A stretch of 6,437 bases of DNA from an uncultured Selenomonadales bacterium (GTDB lineage: Bacteria; Bacillota; Negativicutes; Selenomonadales; Selenomonadaceae). Each line of letters starts with the position of its first letter. Within the stretch, counting starts at the first letter, position 1. The stretch covers positions 1 to 6,437 of the forward strand of contig CAMNPA010000076.1 in assembly GCA_946547205.1 (NCBI GenBank), given 5' to 3'. The position numbers and the translations under genes were made by a program. Positions 1-6,437 of this stretch are shown here, piece after piece. The notes beneath the pieces are model-generated. The model did no database searches. It saw only the letters and a program-made list of their open reading frames with translations, and had not been told where the DNA came from.

Positions 1-1040
1 TGCAAAAATTTTTTCGCCGTCACGAACAATTCGGAAGTCTGCGTGTCCAAATCTTCGCGGTCAGTCAAAATTATAATCGTCGGATTGCGGAAGGTCTCGT
101 TGTCGCGCTGAATGATTAACCGTGCCAGAAATAGCATCGTGTAAGTTTTTCCGCAGCCCGTCGCGCCAAAGTAAGTCCCGCCTTTGCCGTCGCCAATCGG
201 TCGCAAATGTTCCTTGATGTTGGCAAGCATTTTCGTTGCGGCAAAAAATTGCGGATAACGACAGACAATCGCCACTGCTCTTGAATCGTCGTCGGGATAA
301 AAAATAAAGTCGCGCAAAATCTGCAGAATTCTTTCCTTAGCGAACGCGCCGCGAATCAGCATAAAAAGCGAATTGATTCCGTCGTAACTTTTTTCATCAT
401 CGCCGATTTTGTTCCAAGCGAAAAATTTTTCATACGGCGTGAAGATGCTGCCGAGTTTCGTGTTCGCACCGTCCGAAATAACCGCAAGGAAACTGTAGCG
501 CAACAACTTCGGAATGTCGCGGCGATAACGGAAGAAAATTTGTTCCCATGCGTCGTGAATCGTCGTATCCTCGCGCGTCGCCGATTTGAACTCGCAAATC
601 GCAATTGGAATGCCGTTTATAAAAATCAGCAAGTCGGGACGACGGAGCCGCTCGCCCTGCACGGAAAATTGATTGACGACTTTAAAAATATTTTTGTTCG
701 GTGCGTCGAAGTTGATGTACTCGACGTGGAGCGCAACTTTGCTCGTGTCGTCGCGCGGCAAGTCGAATCCTTCATTGACAAGAAAAAAAGCCTCACGATT
801 TCCGGCGTAAAGCGGCGCGGAATTTATGAGGCTCAATTTGTTTATGATTTTTTCAAGCTCGGCGGCAGTCAAATTTTCGTCGGCGTAGCGTGTCGAAATG
901 AATTTGCGCAGGTCGTCCGGCAATAAAATTTCATCGGGCGTGTGAATTTCGTCGCCGTTCAAATGTTCGTAGCCTTCGCGCTCAAAGAGTTCAATGATTG
1001 CTCGTTCCAATTCGGCTTCGTCAAATTTTCCGTTGCTCAT
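1..1040 (-). CDS. hsdR: Type I restriction enzyme R subunit (HsdR), N-terminal part, runs off the window
   Basis: HsdR is the motor and nuclease subunit of a type I restriction enzyme: it translocates unmodified DNA using ATP and cuts it at a distance from the HsdS-specified site. The frame is open from the ATG at 1038-1040 to the left edge, giving 346 residues of a protein usually near 1000. Residues about 132-152 carry the PD-(D/E)xK nuclease signature: RRPD with Asp136, then Glu150-Phe-Lys152. The 14+2 spacing is that of type I R subunits. A Walker A motif GATGCGKT lies at residues 292-299 (144-167), and a helicase motif Ia-like TDREDLD at 326-332, both typical of the SF2 motor. The start is supported by an AAGGAG seven bases upstream and by the ATGA overlap with the hsdS stop. 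The remaining motor motifs and C-terminal domain lie outside the window, so intactness cannot be judged. Confidence 0.95.
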   Translation of the reverse strand, partial: MSNGKFDEAELERAIIELFEREGYEHLNGDEIHTPDEILLPDDLRKFISTRYADENLTAAELEKIINKLSLINSAPLYAGNREAFFLVNEGFDLPRDDTSKVALHVEYINFDAPNKNIFKVVNQFSVQGERLRRPDLLIFINGIPIAICEFKSATREDTTIHDAWEQIFFRYRRDIPKLLRYSFLAVISDGANTKLGSIFTPYEKFFAWNKIGDDEKSYDGINSLFMLIRGAFAKERILQILRDFIFYPDDDSRAVAIVCRYPQFFAATKMLANIKEHLRPIGDGKGGTYFGATGCGKTYTMLFLARLIIQRDNETFRNPTIIILTDREDLDTQTSELFVTAKKFL

Positions 1041-2161
1041 GTCGTTGCTCCTTCGTCCAGCGAACCTTTTATCAATATCGGGCAGATGTCTTTGATTTGC
1101 GCCTTGAGCCGCTCCAAAATTTTTTTCCGCGTCCGCATGACTTCATACACCGCCGCGATTGAGCGTTGGATTTTCATTTCGGGTATCGGGATTTCCACTG
1201 CACACAAATCTTTCCACGTGAAAACCTCACGAGCCGAACCCCACGAATGAAATCTTGCATATCGGTCGAACTCCGAGCGATTGAAAAACATTGAAAGGTA
1301 TTCGGGCAAAAGTCGTGTCTCGTCTGTCGAAAAAACTTCATTGACTGAAGAAACAACAATACTTTTGTCCGTGTCATTGAAAGCATAAGCGAAAACTTTT
1401 TCATTGTGCGTGGTCTGTACGAACGCAATTTGACGCGGCGCAACAATTTTATAGTTTGACAGCTCGTTGCGATTAACTTTTGAAGTCGGCTCGCGAAAAT
1501 TTTTTGACGTACTAATTCCCTTGACGTTCTTAATTTTGTTGTCAAAGTTTCTGTTGTCGTGCCGCTCAATATAATTGCCAAGCTTTTCGCAGGGCATATT
1601 GCGGCGAAGATTTTCAATATAGCCGTCACAGACAAGTTTCAAGTCGTCGAGTCCGCGCTCGTAGGCTTTTTTGTTTTCAAGCAGAGAATTATAGACCGCG
1701 ACGAATTTTTTCTGAACGTCAAGCGGCGGCAGATTGATTTCAACGTCGCACATCGTCGACCATGAAAAACTTTCCCGCGCAGATCCCCACGAATGAAACC
1801 TTGCATATCTGTCGAACTCCGGACGATTAAAATACATGAACAGATAATCGGGCAACAGAATTTCTTCGCGCCGAACTTTGAAAACAATTGAGATTGACGA
1901 GACCAAAAAAATTTCTTCGTTAGTGTTGAAGGCGAGAGAAATTTTTTCACCGCGCCGCGACGTGTCGGGAACGTAAGCAAAACTTTTCGGCGGAAATAAT
2001 TTGTATGAAGTCAAGCTCACTCCGTCCAAATCAGCTTTGGTCGGGATAATTTCTTTTTGCGTTCCCAATCCGACGACAGAATCTGCGCCGAACAGATTAT
2101 CCGAGTTTCGTTCGTCGATGAGTTCAATCAGCTCGCCGAGTTTGAATTTAGTCAATGCCAT
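1037..2161 (-). CDS. hsdS: Type I restriction-modification specificity subunit (HsdS)
   Basis: HsdS binds the bipartite DNA target and, with two HsdM subunits, forms the methyltransferase core. The 374 residues show the family layout: target-recognition domain 1 (about 1-150), a helical spacer (about 148-190, with ENKKAYERGLDDLK), recognition domain 2 (about 191-330) and a second helical spacer (about 330-365, with RTRKKILERLKAQIKD). The two halves are clearly related. Residues 115-130 and 297-312 share the identical EFDRYARFHSWGSARE, and KLGELIELIDERN near residue 7 resembles KLGNYIERHDNRN near 193. Length is at the short end of the usual range but complete. The start has a GGAGG eight bases upstream. 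The gene overlaps the hsdM end by 14 bp, and its TGA overlaps the hsdR ATG. The DNA target cannot be read from sequence. Confidence 0.95.
   Translation of the reverse strand: MALTKFKLGELIELIDERNSDNLFGADSVVGLGTQKEIIPTKADLDGVSLTSYKLFPPKSFAYVPDTSRRGEKISLAFNTNEEIFLVSSISIVFKVRREEILLPDYLFMYFNRPEFDRYARFHSWGSARESFSWSTMCDVEINLPPLDVQKKFVAVYNSLLENKKAYERGLDDLKLVCDGYIENLRRNMPCEKLGNYIERHDNRNFDNKIKNVKGISTSKNFREPTSKVNRNELSNYKIVAPRQIAFVQTTHNEKVFAYAFNDTDKSIVVSSVNEVFSTDETRLLPEYLSMFFNRSEFDRYARFHSWGSAREVFTWKDLCAVEIPIPEMKIQRSIAAVYEVMRTRKKILERLKAQIKDICPILIKGSLDEGATT
1048..1053 (-). promoter_or_regulatory. Shine-Dalgarno site of hsdR
   Basis: The minus strand reads AAGGAG here, seven bases before the ATG at 1040. 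It lies inside the last codons of hsdS and fixes the hsdR start at the ATGA overlap, consistent with translational coupling. Confidence 0.75.
1239..1282. repeat. Direct repeat copy in hsdS recognition domain 2
   Basis: Forty of 44 bases match the copy at 1785-1828. The two copies are 546 bp (182 codons) apart and in the same codon frame. It encodes the FDRYARFHSWG segment of the second HsdS half. Confidence 0.8.
1785..1828. repeat. Direct repeat copy in hsdS recognition domain 1
   Basis: Partner of the repeat at 1239-1282, with 40 of 44 bases identical. Weaker similarity continues on both sides, as expected from an internal gene duplication rather than an inserted element. Confidence 0.8.
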
Positions 2162-3737
2162 AGCCGATACCTCCGAAAGCGTCAGTCAAAATGGCTTGCG
2201 AATTTTTTTCCGCCGCCAAAATTTCTCGCATCTCATTTTGAATGCGGCTCATCTCTGCGGGATAATCAATCTTCAAATCGTGGTCGATGAACTCAATGTA
2301 TTTGCTCGGCGCAAGTGAAAAATCTTTGTCGCGAATTTCAGCAAGAGTCGCCGCCTTGCAAAGTTCGGGCACGTCGAAATAATCGTTGCCGCTCTGCCAA
2401 GCGTTATAAATTTTTTTGACGCGCTCAATTTGTTCGTCGATTAGGACGATTTTCTTTTTCTTCTTGCCCTTGTCGATGATAATTTCTTCGCTGTTCACGT
2501 CCCAACGCCGCAAATCCATGAATAAAATTTCGTCGGTTCTGTCGCGCAACTTTCTGCCGTTGACGACGCCGGCTTTCTTGTTCATTCTCAAAATCCAGAG
2601 CGTGACGGAAATATCGGTCGTGTAAAACATGTCGCGCGGCAAAACAATGATCACCTCGACAACATCACGCGCCAAAATTTCTTTGCGGAGAGTGTATTCG
2701 ACATCATCAGCGTTGAGCGCACCGTTTGCAAGTAAAAATCCTGCGACGCCTTTGGAATTGAGCTTTGAAAGTATGTGAAGAATCCAAGCGTAATTTGCAT
2801 TGGCGACGGGCGGCATAACGGAAAAACCTGCACGGATAAATCGCGGGTCGTCGGTCAACTCGTCGGCACCTCTCCAATCCTTGAGATTGAACGGCGGGTT
2901 TGCCATAACGTAATCGACTTTTTTATTTTTGTGCAGATCGTTTGTGAAGGTTGAAGCATAGGTGTCGCCCAAGTTGTGAGCAATGCCGCGAATCGCCAAA
3001 TTCATCTTGCACAGCCGCCAAGTATCGGGTTTGCTCTCTTGCCCGACGATTGAAATGTTCAAACGGTCGCCTTTGTGACTGTCGACAAATTTCAGAGACT
3101 GCACGAACATTCCGCCGCTGCCGCAACACGGATCGTAGACGACGCCGCTATAAGGCTCGATTAATTCGGCAATGAGTTTGACAATGCAAGCGGGCGTATA
3201 AAATTCGCCGTCTTCTTTTGTTCCCGACGCGGCATAGGTTTGCAAAAAATATTCATAGACGCGCCCGATAAGATCTTCCTCACGAAAAAATTTTCCGTCC
3301 AGTTTGTTCACGTTGTCGATAAGATTTTTGATGCGAGACTTTTCCGCGCCGAGCGTGCTAAAGAGATTTAACGGCAGAGCACCTTTCAAAGCGTCGTTGT
3401 CCTTCTCGATAGTCGCCATTGCGTTATCGATTATGACGGCAATATTGTTCGCGGATGCATTTTCCACGACATACGACCAGCGCGCAGTTTCTTCAAGGTA
3501 GAAAACACTTTTGGCCGTGTAGAAAGAAACTTTATCGATGAAAGGAAAATTATCGCCGAAGTCCTCGATAATTTCAGCGCGACGAGTTTCAAACTTATCG
3601 CCGGCAAATTTTAGGAACACCAAAGAAATTACGGCGTCGCGATTTTTTTCTGTACTGCCGATTCCGCGAAGTGCCACTCGACAATTCCACAAGACATTTT
3701 CCAGCGAAAAAGAATTTTCTTTTGTTTTCTTTGCCAT
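2148..3737 (-). CDS. hsdM: Type I restriction-modification DNA methyltransferase (HsdM), N6-adenine
   Basis: HsdM transfers a methyl group from S-adenosylmethionine to N6 of adenine in the target chosen by HsdS. It protects host DNA and serves as the core of the restriction complex. The 529-residue product has a helical N-terminal domain (about 1-150), then GEFYTP at 177-182 (SAM-binding motif X region), DPCCGSGGMF at 202-211 (motif I) and ANPPFN at 279-284 (catalytic motif IV, the D/NPPY/F signature of amino-methyltransferases). The C-terminal part (about 440-529) is helical, as expected for contact with HsdS. I chose the ATG at 3737 because an AAGGAG sits seven bases upstream and the protein then begins MAKKTKEN. 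The frame extends to a TTG at 3761 that has no ribosome site. It is first gene of the M-S-R operon. Length and motifs look intact. Confidence 0.96.
   Translation of the reverse strand: MAKKTKENSFSLENVLWNCRVALRGIGSTEKNRDAVISLVFLKFAGDKFETRRAEIIEDFGDNFPFIDKVSFYTAKSVFYLEETARWSYVVENASANNIAVIIDNAMATIEKDNDALKGALPLNLFSTLGAEKSRIKNLIDNVNKLDGKFFREEDLIGRVYEYFLQTYAASGTKEDGEFYTPACIVKLIAELIEPYSGVVYDPCCGSGGMFVQSLKFVDSHKGDRLNISIVGQESKPDTWRLCKMNLAIRGIAHNLGDTYASTFTNDLHKNKKVDYVMANPPFNLKDWRGADELTDDPRFIRAGFSVMPPVANANYAWILHILSKLNSKGVAGFLLANGALNADDVEYTLRKEILARDVVEVIIVLPRDMFYTTDISVTLWILRMNKKAGVVNGRKLRDRTDEILFMDLRRWDVNSEEIIIDKGKKKKKIVLIDEQIERVKKIYNAWQSGNDYFDVPELCKAATLAEIRDKDFSLAPSKYIEFIDHDLKIDYPAEMSRIQNEMREILAAEKNSQAILTDAFGGIGYGID
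2170..2174 (-). promoter_or_regulatory. Shine-Dalgarno site of hsdS
   Basis: GGAGG on the minus strand, eight bases before the ATG at 2161 and inside the 3' end of hsdM. It supports the overlapping start of hsdS. Confidence 0.75.
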
Positions 3738-3744
3738 TTCAAAA

Positions 3745-3750
3745 CTCCTT
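3745..3750 (-). promoter_or_regulatory. Shine-Dalgarno site of hsdM
   Basis: AAGGAG on the minus strand, seven bases before the ATG at 3737, within the 26-base gap after the thioesterase stop. It decides the hsdM start against the upstream TTG at 3761. No room remains here for a full promoter. Confidence 0.8.
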
Positions 3751-3763
3751 CCTGCAATCAAAC

Positions 3764-4501
3764 TTACTTTATCAGAGAATCGCTTATACCTTCCGCAATC
3801 GAAATTGTATGGTTGTCAAATGTGATGCTGAACAGCCGATAGGATTTTCTCATGAAAAAGACGGATTCGGTCAACACTTCGACTTGATTTGGTTCCGTGA
3901 AAAAGCCGCTGCTCCTGCATTCCGCCTGCTCGAATTCCATCATTTTATTCCAGTAAGCCAAAGATTTTTCAGACTGCCCGGAAGGAAGTTCGTCGGGCTT
4001 AAAGTAGGTAACGTCGCCCTGAAAATATGACGGAGTGTGAGCGGCTATATCTTGAGCGACGTGAAAATAATTGTTGACGACGGCTTCAATCATACCGCCT
4101 TCGCGCAAATCTTGAAAAAGCGAGCTGGTCTCGAAGTATTCGCGATTCGTTTCGCCGAACATTGTCTTGGTAAGTTTGCGAATTCTTTCGTCAGTAATGG
4201 CGTGAGAATCAAGCATGAAAAGATGTTGAACGTCTTCGCCCGCCTGCTCAAGTTGGCAAGCCATTTCATGAGCGACGACTCCGCCATAGCACCAACCGCC
4301 GATTATATACGCTCCTTTAGGCTGATGACGTTTCAAAGTCTGAACGTAGCGCGCGGCGATGTTTTTTATTCCGTAAGTCGCTTCGTTCGGGTGATAGAGA
4401 TTGAACGGCTCGATTACGGAGAAAGAAATAAAATTTTTGATTCGGGCACCGAGTCGGTAATAGACTTCGCCGCTGGAATTGCCGGTGTGGACGAAAACCA
4501 T
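3764..4501 (-). CDS. NRPS-type thioesterase (alpha/beta hydrolase) with Cys nucleophile, probably the C-terminal domain of the upstream synthetase
   Basis: Type I thioesterase domains take the finished peptide from the carrier domain onto an active-site residue, then release it by hydrolysis or cyclisation. The 245 residues begin near the first strand (MVFVHTGNSSGEVYY). They contain the nucleophile elbow GGWCYGG with Cys71, a loop Asp98 (FMLDSHA) and a late His231 (FDNHT). The Cys-to-Asp distance of 27 residues equals the Ser80-Asp107 spacing I recall for the surfactin thioesterase. The nucleophile is Cys where most relatives have Ser. The ATG at 4501 has no ribosome site. Family-like residues (PPEIYVYSRNIEPQ) continue upstream in the same frame, so this ATG is probably internal. 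The frame joins the NRPS at 4640 with only a TGA between them. It may be a domain of an interrupted protein or a separately translated enzyme. A free type II thioesterase is less likely given the in-frame linker. Confidence 0.8.
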   Translation of the reverse strand: MVFVHTGNSSGEVYYRLGARIKNFISFSVIEPFNLYHPNEATYGIKNIAARYVQTLKRHQPKGAYIIGGWCYGGVVAHEMACQLEQAGEDVQHLFMLDSHAITDERIRKLTKTMFGETNREYFETSSLFQDLREGGMIEAVVNNYFHVAQDIAAHTPSYFQGDVTYFKPDELPSGQSEKSLAYWNKMMEFEQAECRSSGFFTEPNQVEVLTESVFFMRKSYRLFSITFDNHTISIAEGISDSLIK

Positions 4502-4642
4502 TTGCGGTTCAATGTTCCGCGAGTAAACGTAAATTTCGGGCGGGATATTTATTTTGGTGCGAGCCCTTTTCTTGAAGGCAGTTTTATTTTCTGCTGAAGG
4601 CGGCTTTGAATCGGATGCTTCGTCCTTGAAAATTTCTTGTCA
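4502..4642 (-). other. In-frame linker between NRPS and thioesterase, opened by a TGA stop (4640-4642)
   Basis: The minus-strand frame of the thioesterase stays open up to the TGA at 4640-4642, the stop codon of the NRPS frame. The 46 sense codons between TGA and ATG 4501 read as a hydrophilic linker (QEIFKDEASDSKPP, then KKRARTK) followed by thioesterase-like sequence. They contain no ATG, GTG or TTG and no Shine-Dalgarno site. The simplest reading is one ancestral polypeptide cut by a single nonsense codon, such as TGG to TGA or CGA to TGA. A sequencing error is equally possible. I see no obvious hairpin just after the TGA to suggest selenocysteine insertion. Confidence 0.7.
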
Positions 4643-6022
4643 TTGCCGGATTGATAAATCGCTCGGATATTTTTGCGCCAAAGTTTTGAGTACGTCCGCG
4701 CAGTATTTGAACAAGTCGTTTCGCGTGAAGAGTATGCAGAAAGCCAGGACGAAGATAAAGCTTTGCCTGCCGCTTTGGACGCAGACGACTTGCAGGAGAG
4801 AATTTCTCTGCGGGTCGACGGGAAGATTTAGCAGTTGTCGCCGAAAGCTCTGCAGCTGATGCAAGTCGGGCGCGACGACGTTCACAATTTCGAGCGGAAT
4901 TTTTCTGTCGGTGATAACTTGCTGAATAACGGGCGTATGGTGAAATACAACGGCAGCCCGAAATTTTTCATTGCCCTGCGCGGCGTCGTCGAGAGCAAGG
5001 CGCAAATCATCTTCGGCAATGAGCCCGTCAAGCTCAATCATGTAGACTTCGCGACAAGTGCTTTGATCGGGTTGGAAAATTTGTTGGAAAAATAATTCGT
5101 CCTGCTCGGTAGTAAGCGGCAGAACTTTTTCTATGTGCTCGCCACGTGAAGAAAAATCTTTCTCAATGGCGGCGTATTGTTCAGCTGTCCAAAGTTTGGA
5201 GTAGTCGACCGTCGCGGCGTCAACGATTTTTTGAAGTTGATTGAGCTGTAAAATCTGCGCGGTGCTGAATTTGATTCCTTGAGCGCGGAGCACAGTGGAA
5301 AATTTCATGGCAGTAAGGGACGAGCCGCCGAGTTCGGTAAAGTTGTCCGAAGGATAAGCAGTGACGTTGCCGATAACATCTTGAGCCGCCCAAAGGACTC
5401 TGGTCAAAACTTCGCTGTACAAAAAATCTGCGCGGGAAGTCTGACGCTTTGGCAGCGGCAATTCTTTGCGCAGAATTTTGCCGTTGGCATTACGCGGCAT
5501 TGAATCGAGTCGCACGAAAATTTCCGGAATCATGTAGTCCGCCAAATATCGGGCAATTTTTTTCTTGACGGCGTCGGTGTCGAGTTTGTTTTCCGATTCG
5601 TAGTAGCAGACGAGATAATCCGTGTTATGAATATTTTTGAGCGTCACGACAACAGCTTTCACGTCGGAGCGATTCATTTGCCTTACGGCGTTTGAAATTT
5701 GCGCTTCGACTTCGCCGGTTTCAATGCGAAAGCCGCGCAGTTTGATGAGATTATCGGTGCGCCCCAGCAGGTAATAATTTCCCAGCGCGTCGCGTTTGGC
5801 ACGGTCTCCCGTCCGATAAAATTTTCGCCCGTCAAGTTCAATCCATTTCTCAGCCGTAAGCTCAGGAAGTTTGAAATAACTTTTGGACATGTGCTCACTT
5901 GATACGAGCAGTTCGCCGCATTGCGCTTGCTCCAAATTTTCGTCGACCAAAATAATTTCGGTGCCCGTCGGCGGCTTGCCGATTGATATAGGATTTTCGT
6001 CGCCGATAATTTTGTTAATGAT
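4640..6022 (-). CDS. Nonribosomal peptide synthetase fragment: A (C-terminal part) - T - half C domain; 5' end missing
   Basis: NRPS modules activate an amino acid as adenylate, load it on a carrier domain and pass it on. This frame is open to 6226, but recognisable protein starts only near 6016. Adenylation motifs follow in order: A6 GELLVSS (5897-5917), A7 YRTGD (5804-5818), A8 GRTDN...LRGFRIETGE (about 5708-5764), A9 LADYMIP (5525-5545) and A10 NANGK with the catalytic Lys (5477). Motifs A1-A5, including the substrate-pocket residues, are absent, so the amino acid cannot be predicted. The carrier domain has DNFTELGGSSL with the likely phosphopantetheine Ser codon at 5318-5320. Next comes a condensation-like N-lobe (about 4661-5131: LPLTTEQ, then NEKFRAAVVFHHTP and SLLQVVCVQSG). 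At the HHxxxDG position the sequence reads FCILFTR, and the C-lobe is missing. Both the 5' truncation and the half domain suggest a decayed or rearranged gene. Confidence 0.85.
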   Translation of the reverse strand: MINKIIGDENPISIGKPPTGTEIILVDENLEQAQCGELLVSSEHMSKSYFKLPELTAEKWIELDGRKFYRTGDRAKRDALGNYYLLGRTDNLIKLRGFRIETGEVEAQISNAVRQMNRSDVKAVVVTLKNIHNTDYLVCYYESENKLDTDAVKKKIARYLADYMIPEIFVRLDSMPRNANGKILRKELPLPKRQTSRADFLYSEVLTRVLWAAQDVIGNVTAYPSDNFTELGGSSLTAMKFSTVLRAQGIKFSTAQILQLNQLQKIVDAATVDYSKLWTAEQYAAIEKDFSSRGEHIEKVLPLTTEQDELFFQQIFQPDQSTCREVYMIELDGLIAEDDLRLALDDAAQGNEKFRAAVVFHHTPVIQQVITDRKIPLEIVNVVAPDLHQLQSFRRQLLNLPVDPQRNSLLQVVCVQSGRQSFIFVLAFCILFTRNDLFKYCADVLKTLAQKYPSDLSIRQ

Positions 6023-6040
6023 CCGAAGCTGTTGCGCGAG
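5987..6040. other. Junction where the NRPS and phage genes are both cut
   Basis: To the left, the minus strand encodes NRPS up to about NKIIGDENPISIGKP (5969-6016). To the right, the plus strand encodes the phage head protein from about NDPKLLRELN (6017-6046). Each gene lacks its 5' part at this point, and the two reading frames briefly overlap head to head. There is no transposase, evident inverted repeat or target duplication in view. The exact breakpoint cannot be fixed without intact homologues. Confidence 0.65.
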
Positions 6041-6437
6041 CTGAACACGTTGGCAATGCGTTCGAGGATAAGCCGAATCGAGGCGATACACGGTCGGACG
6101 CTGATGGAATTGGCGAGTTTGAGCGAACGACTTCAAGAAACGGCAGACGCGCATTTTTATCGCGCTTATGTGGAAAATTATTATCAAAACGTGTATGATT
6201 ATCACAAGACGATAGGGTTGCCGCAACCGCCTGCGAGTTTGGACGCAAAACGAGTTGAATCAGTCTTGCAGACGGCGTGGAGCGGAAAGAATTATTCGGC
6301 GCGAATTTGGGCTAATCGGACGAAACTCACGAAAGAAATACAGCGTTCGATGATGACGGCGATTCATCGCGGCAGTTCGATTCAGCAGTTGTCGAAGGAT
6401 TTAGCTCAACGAATGGAAGTCGGCTACAAAAATGCCG
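6011..6437 (+). CDS. Phage minor head / head-morphogenesis protein fragment (SPP1 gp7 / Mu F-like), both ends missing
   Basis: Proteins of this family are minor capsid components encoded next to the portal gene of tailed phages, and act in head assembly or early DNA ejection. The plus frame is open from 5987 (after a TGA at 5984) to the window edge, with about 142 residues that look real. Features seen: a helical start RELNTLAMRSRISRIEA, the segment ENYYQNVYDYHKTIG, the conserved-looking block WSGKNYSARIWANRTKLTKE (6277-6336), then AIHRGSSIQQLSKDLAQRM (6358-6414), matching the W/G-spaced helical pattern of this family. The first in-frame ATG (6056) has no ribosome site, and family-like sequence precedes it, so the true start is lost at the junction. 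The frame continues beyond 6437. The call rests on pattern recognition, without a profile search. It implies prophage or phage DNA to the right. Confidence 0.7.

Noticed and set aside
540..1250. Plus-strand open frames opposite hsdR and the end of hsdS
   Set aside because: They are mirror frames of strongly supported coding sequence with nuclease and Walker motifs on the other strand.
2440..2475. A-rich lysine run in hsdM as a programmed frameshift site
   Set aside because: The zero frame continues normally through a full-length HsdM; the run simply encodes KGKKKKK.
3738..3761. Longer hsdM from a TTG at 3761
   Set aside because: It has no ribosome site and would place the real AAGGAG inside the coding region; the ATG at 3737 has ideal spacing.
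4037..4597. Plus-strand open frame of 186 codons opposite the thioesterase
   Set aside because: It is a shadow of the minus-strand gene, which has catalytic motifs. The plus-strand product has no recognisable domain or ribosome site.
4640..4642. TGA as selenocysteine or a reassigned codon
   Set aside because: There is no clear hairpin directly after it, no reason for a selenocysteine in a linker, and hsdS ends with TGA in the normal way.
6023..6226. N-terminal 67 or so residues of the minus-strand frame that begins at 6226
   Set aside because: This stretch is the antisense of the phage head gene and reads as Arg/Ile-rich nonsense unlike any adenylation domain. The NRPS match starts only near 6016.
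1..6437. CRISPR array, tRNA, insertion sequence or origin
   Set aside because: No regularly spaced short repeats, cloverleaf-like sequences, transposase motifs or iterons were seen on either strand.

Overview
The window looks like bacterial accessory DNA of moderate GC content. Strong AAGGAG/GGAGG ribosome sites, tightly packed genes, an NRPS module and an SPP1/Mu-F-type phage head protein suggest the Firmicutes, perhaps Negativicutes. This is an inference from style, not from a marker gene. Almost everything lies on the minus strand; only the right-hand end is coded on the plus strand.

Right to left, in the direction of minus-strand transcription. About 6011-6437 (plus strand) is an internal piece of a phage minor head/head-morphogenesis protein, cut at its 5' end near 6000-6030 and by the window edge at 6437. 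From about 6020 down to 4640 (minus) is the end of a nonribosomal peptide synthetase: the C-terminal third of an adenylation domain (motifs A6-A10), a carrier domain with an intact Ser site, and only the N-terminal half of a condensation-like domain. A TGA at 4640-4642 ends this frame. The same frame then continues through a linker into a C-terminal type I thioesterase domain (3764-4501) with a Cys in place of the usual nucleophilic Ser. The NRPS therefore reads A(partial)-T-C(half)-[TGA]-TE.

Only 26 bases after the thioesterase stop begins a type I restriction-modification operon, hsdM (3737-2148), hsdS (2161-1037) and hsdR (1040 to beyond position 1). Each gene has a good Shine-Dalgarno site. 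hsdM/hsdS overlap by 14 bp and hsdS/hsdR by the 4-bp ATGA, as expected for translational coupling. HsdM (adenine methylase) and HsdS (specificity) form the methyltransferase. HsdR adds the nuclease/translocase that cuts unmodified DNA. HsdM and HsdS look intact; only the first 346 residues of HsdR are in view.

I see no tRNA, rRNA, CRISPR array, transposase or convincing terminator. The main oddities are the point near 6015 where an NRPS gene and a phage gene on opposite strands both lose their 5' parts, the in-frame stop inside the NRPS, its half-length condensation domain, the Cys-type thioesterase, and the duplicated halves of HsdS. I do not see clear evidence for a wholly new system. A decaying or chimeric NRPS locus next to a restriction system is the simplest reading.
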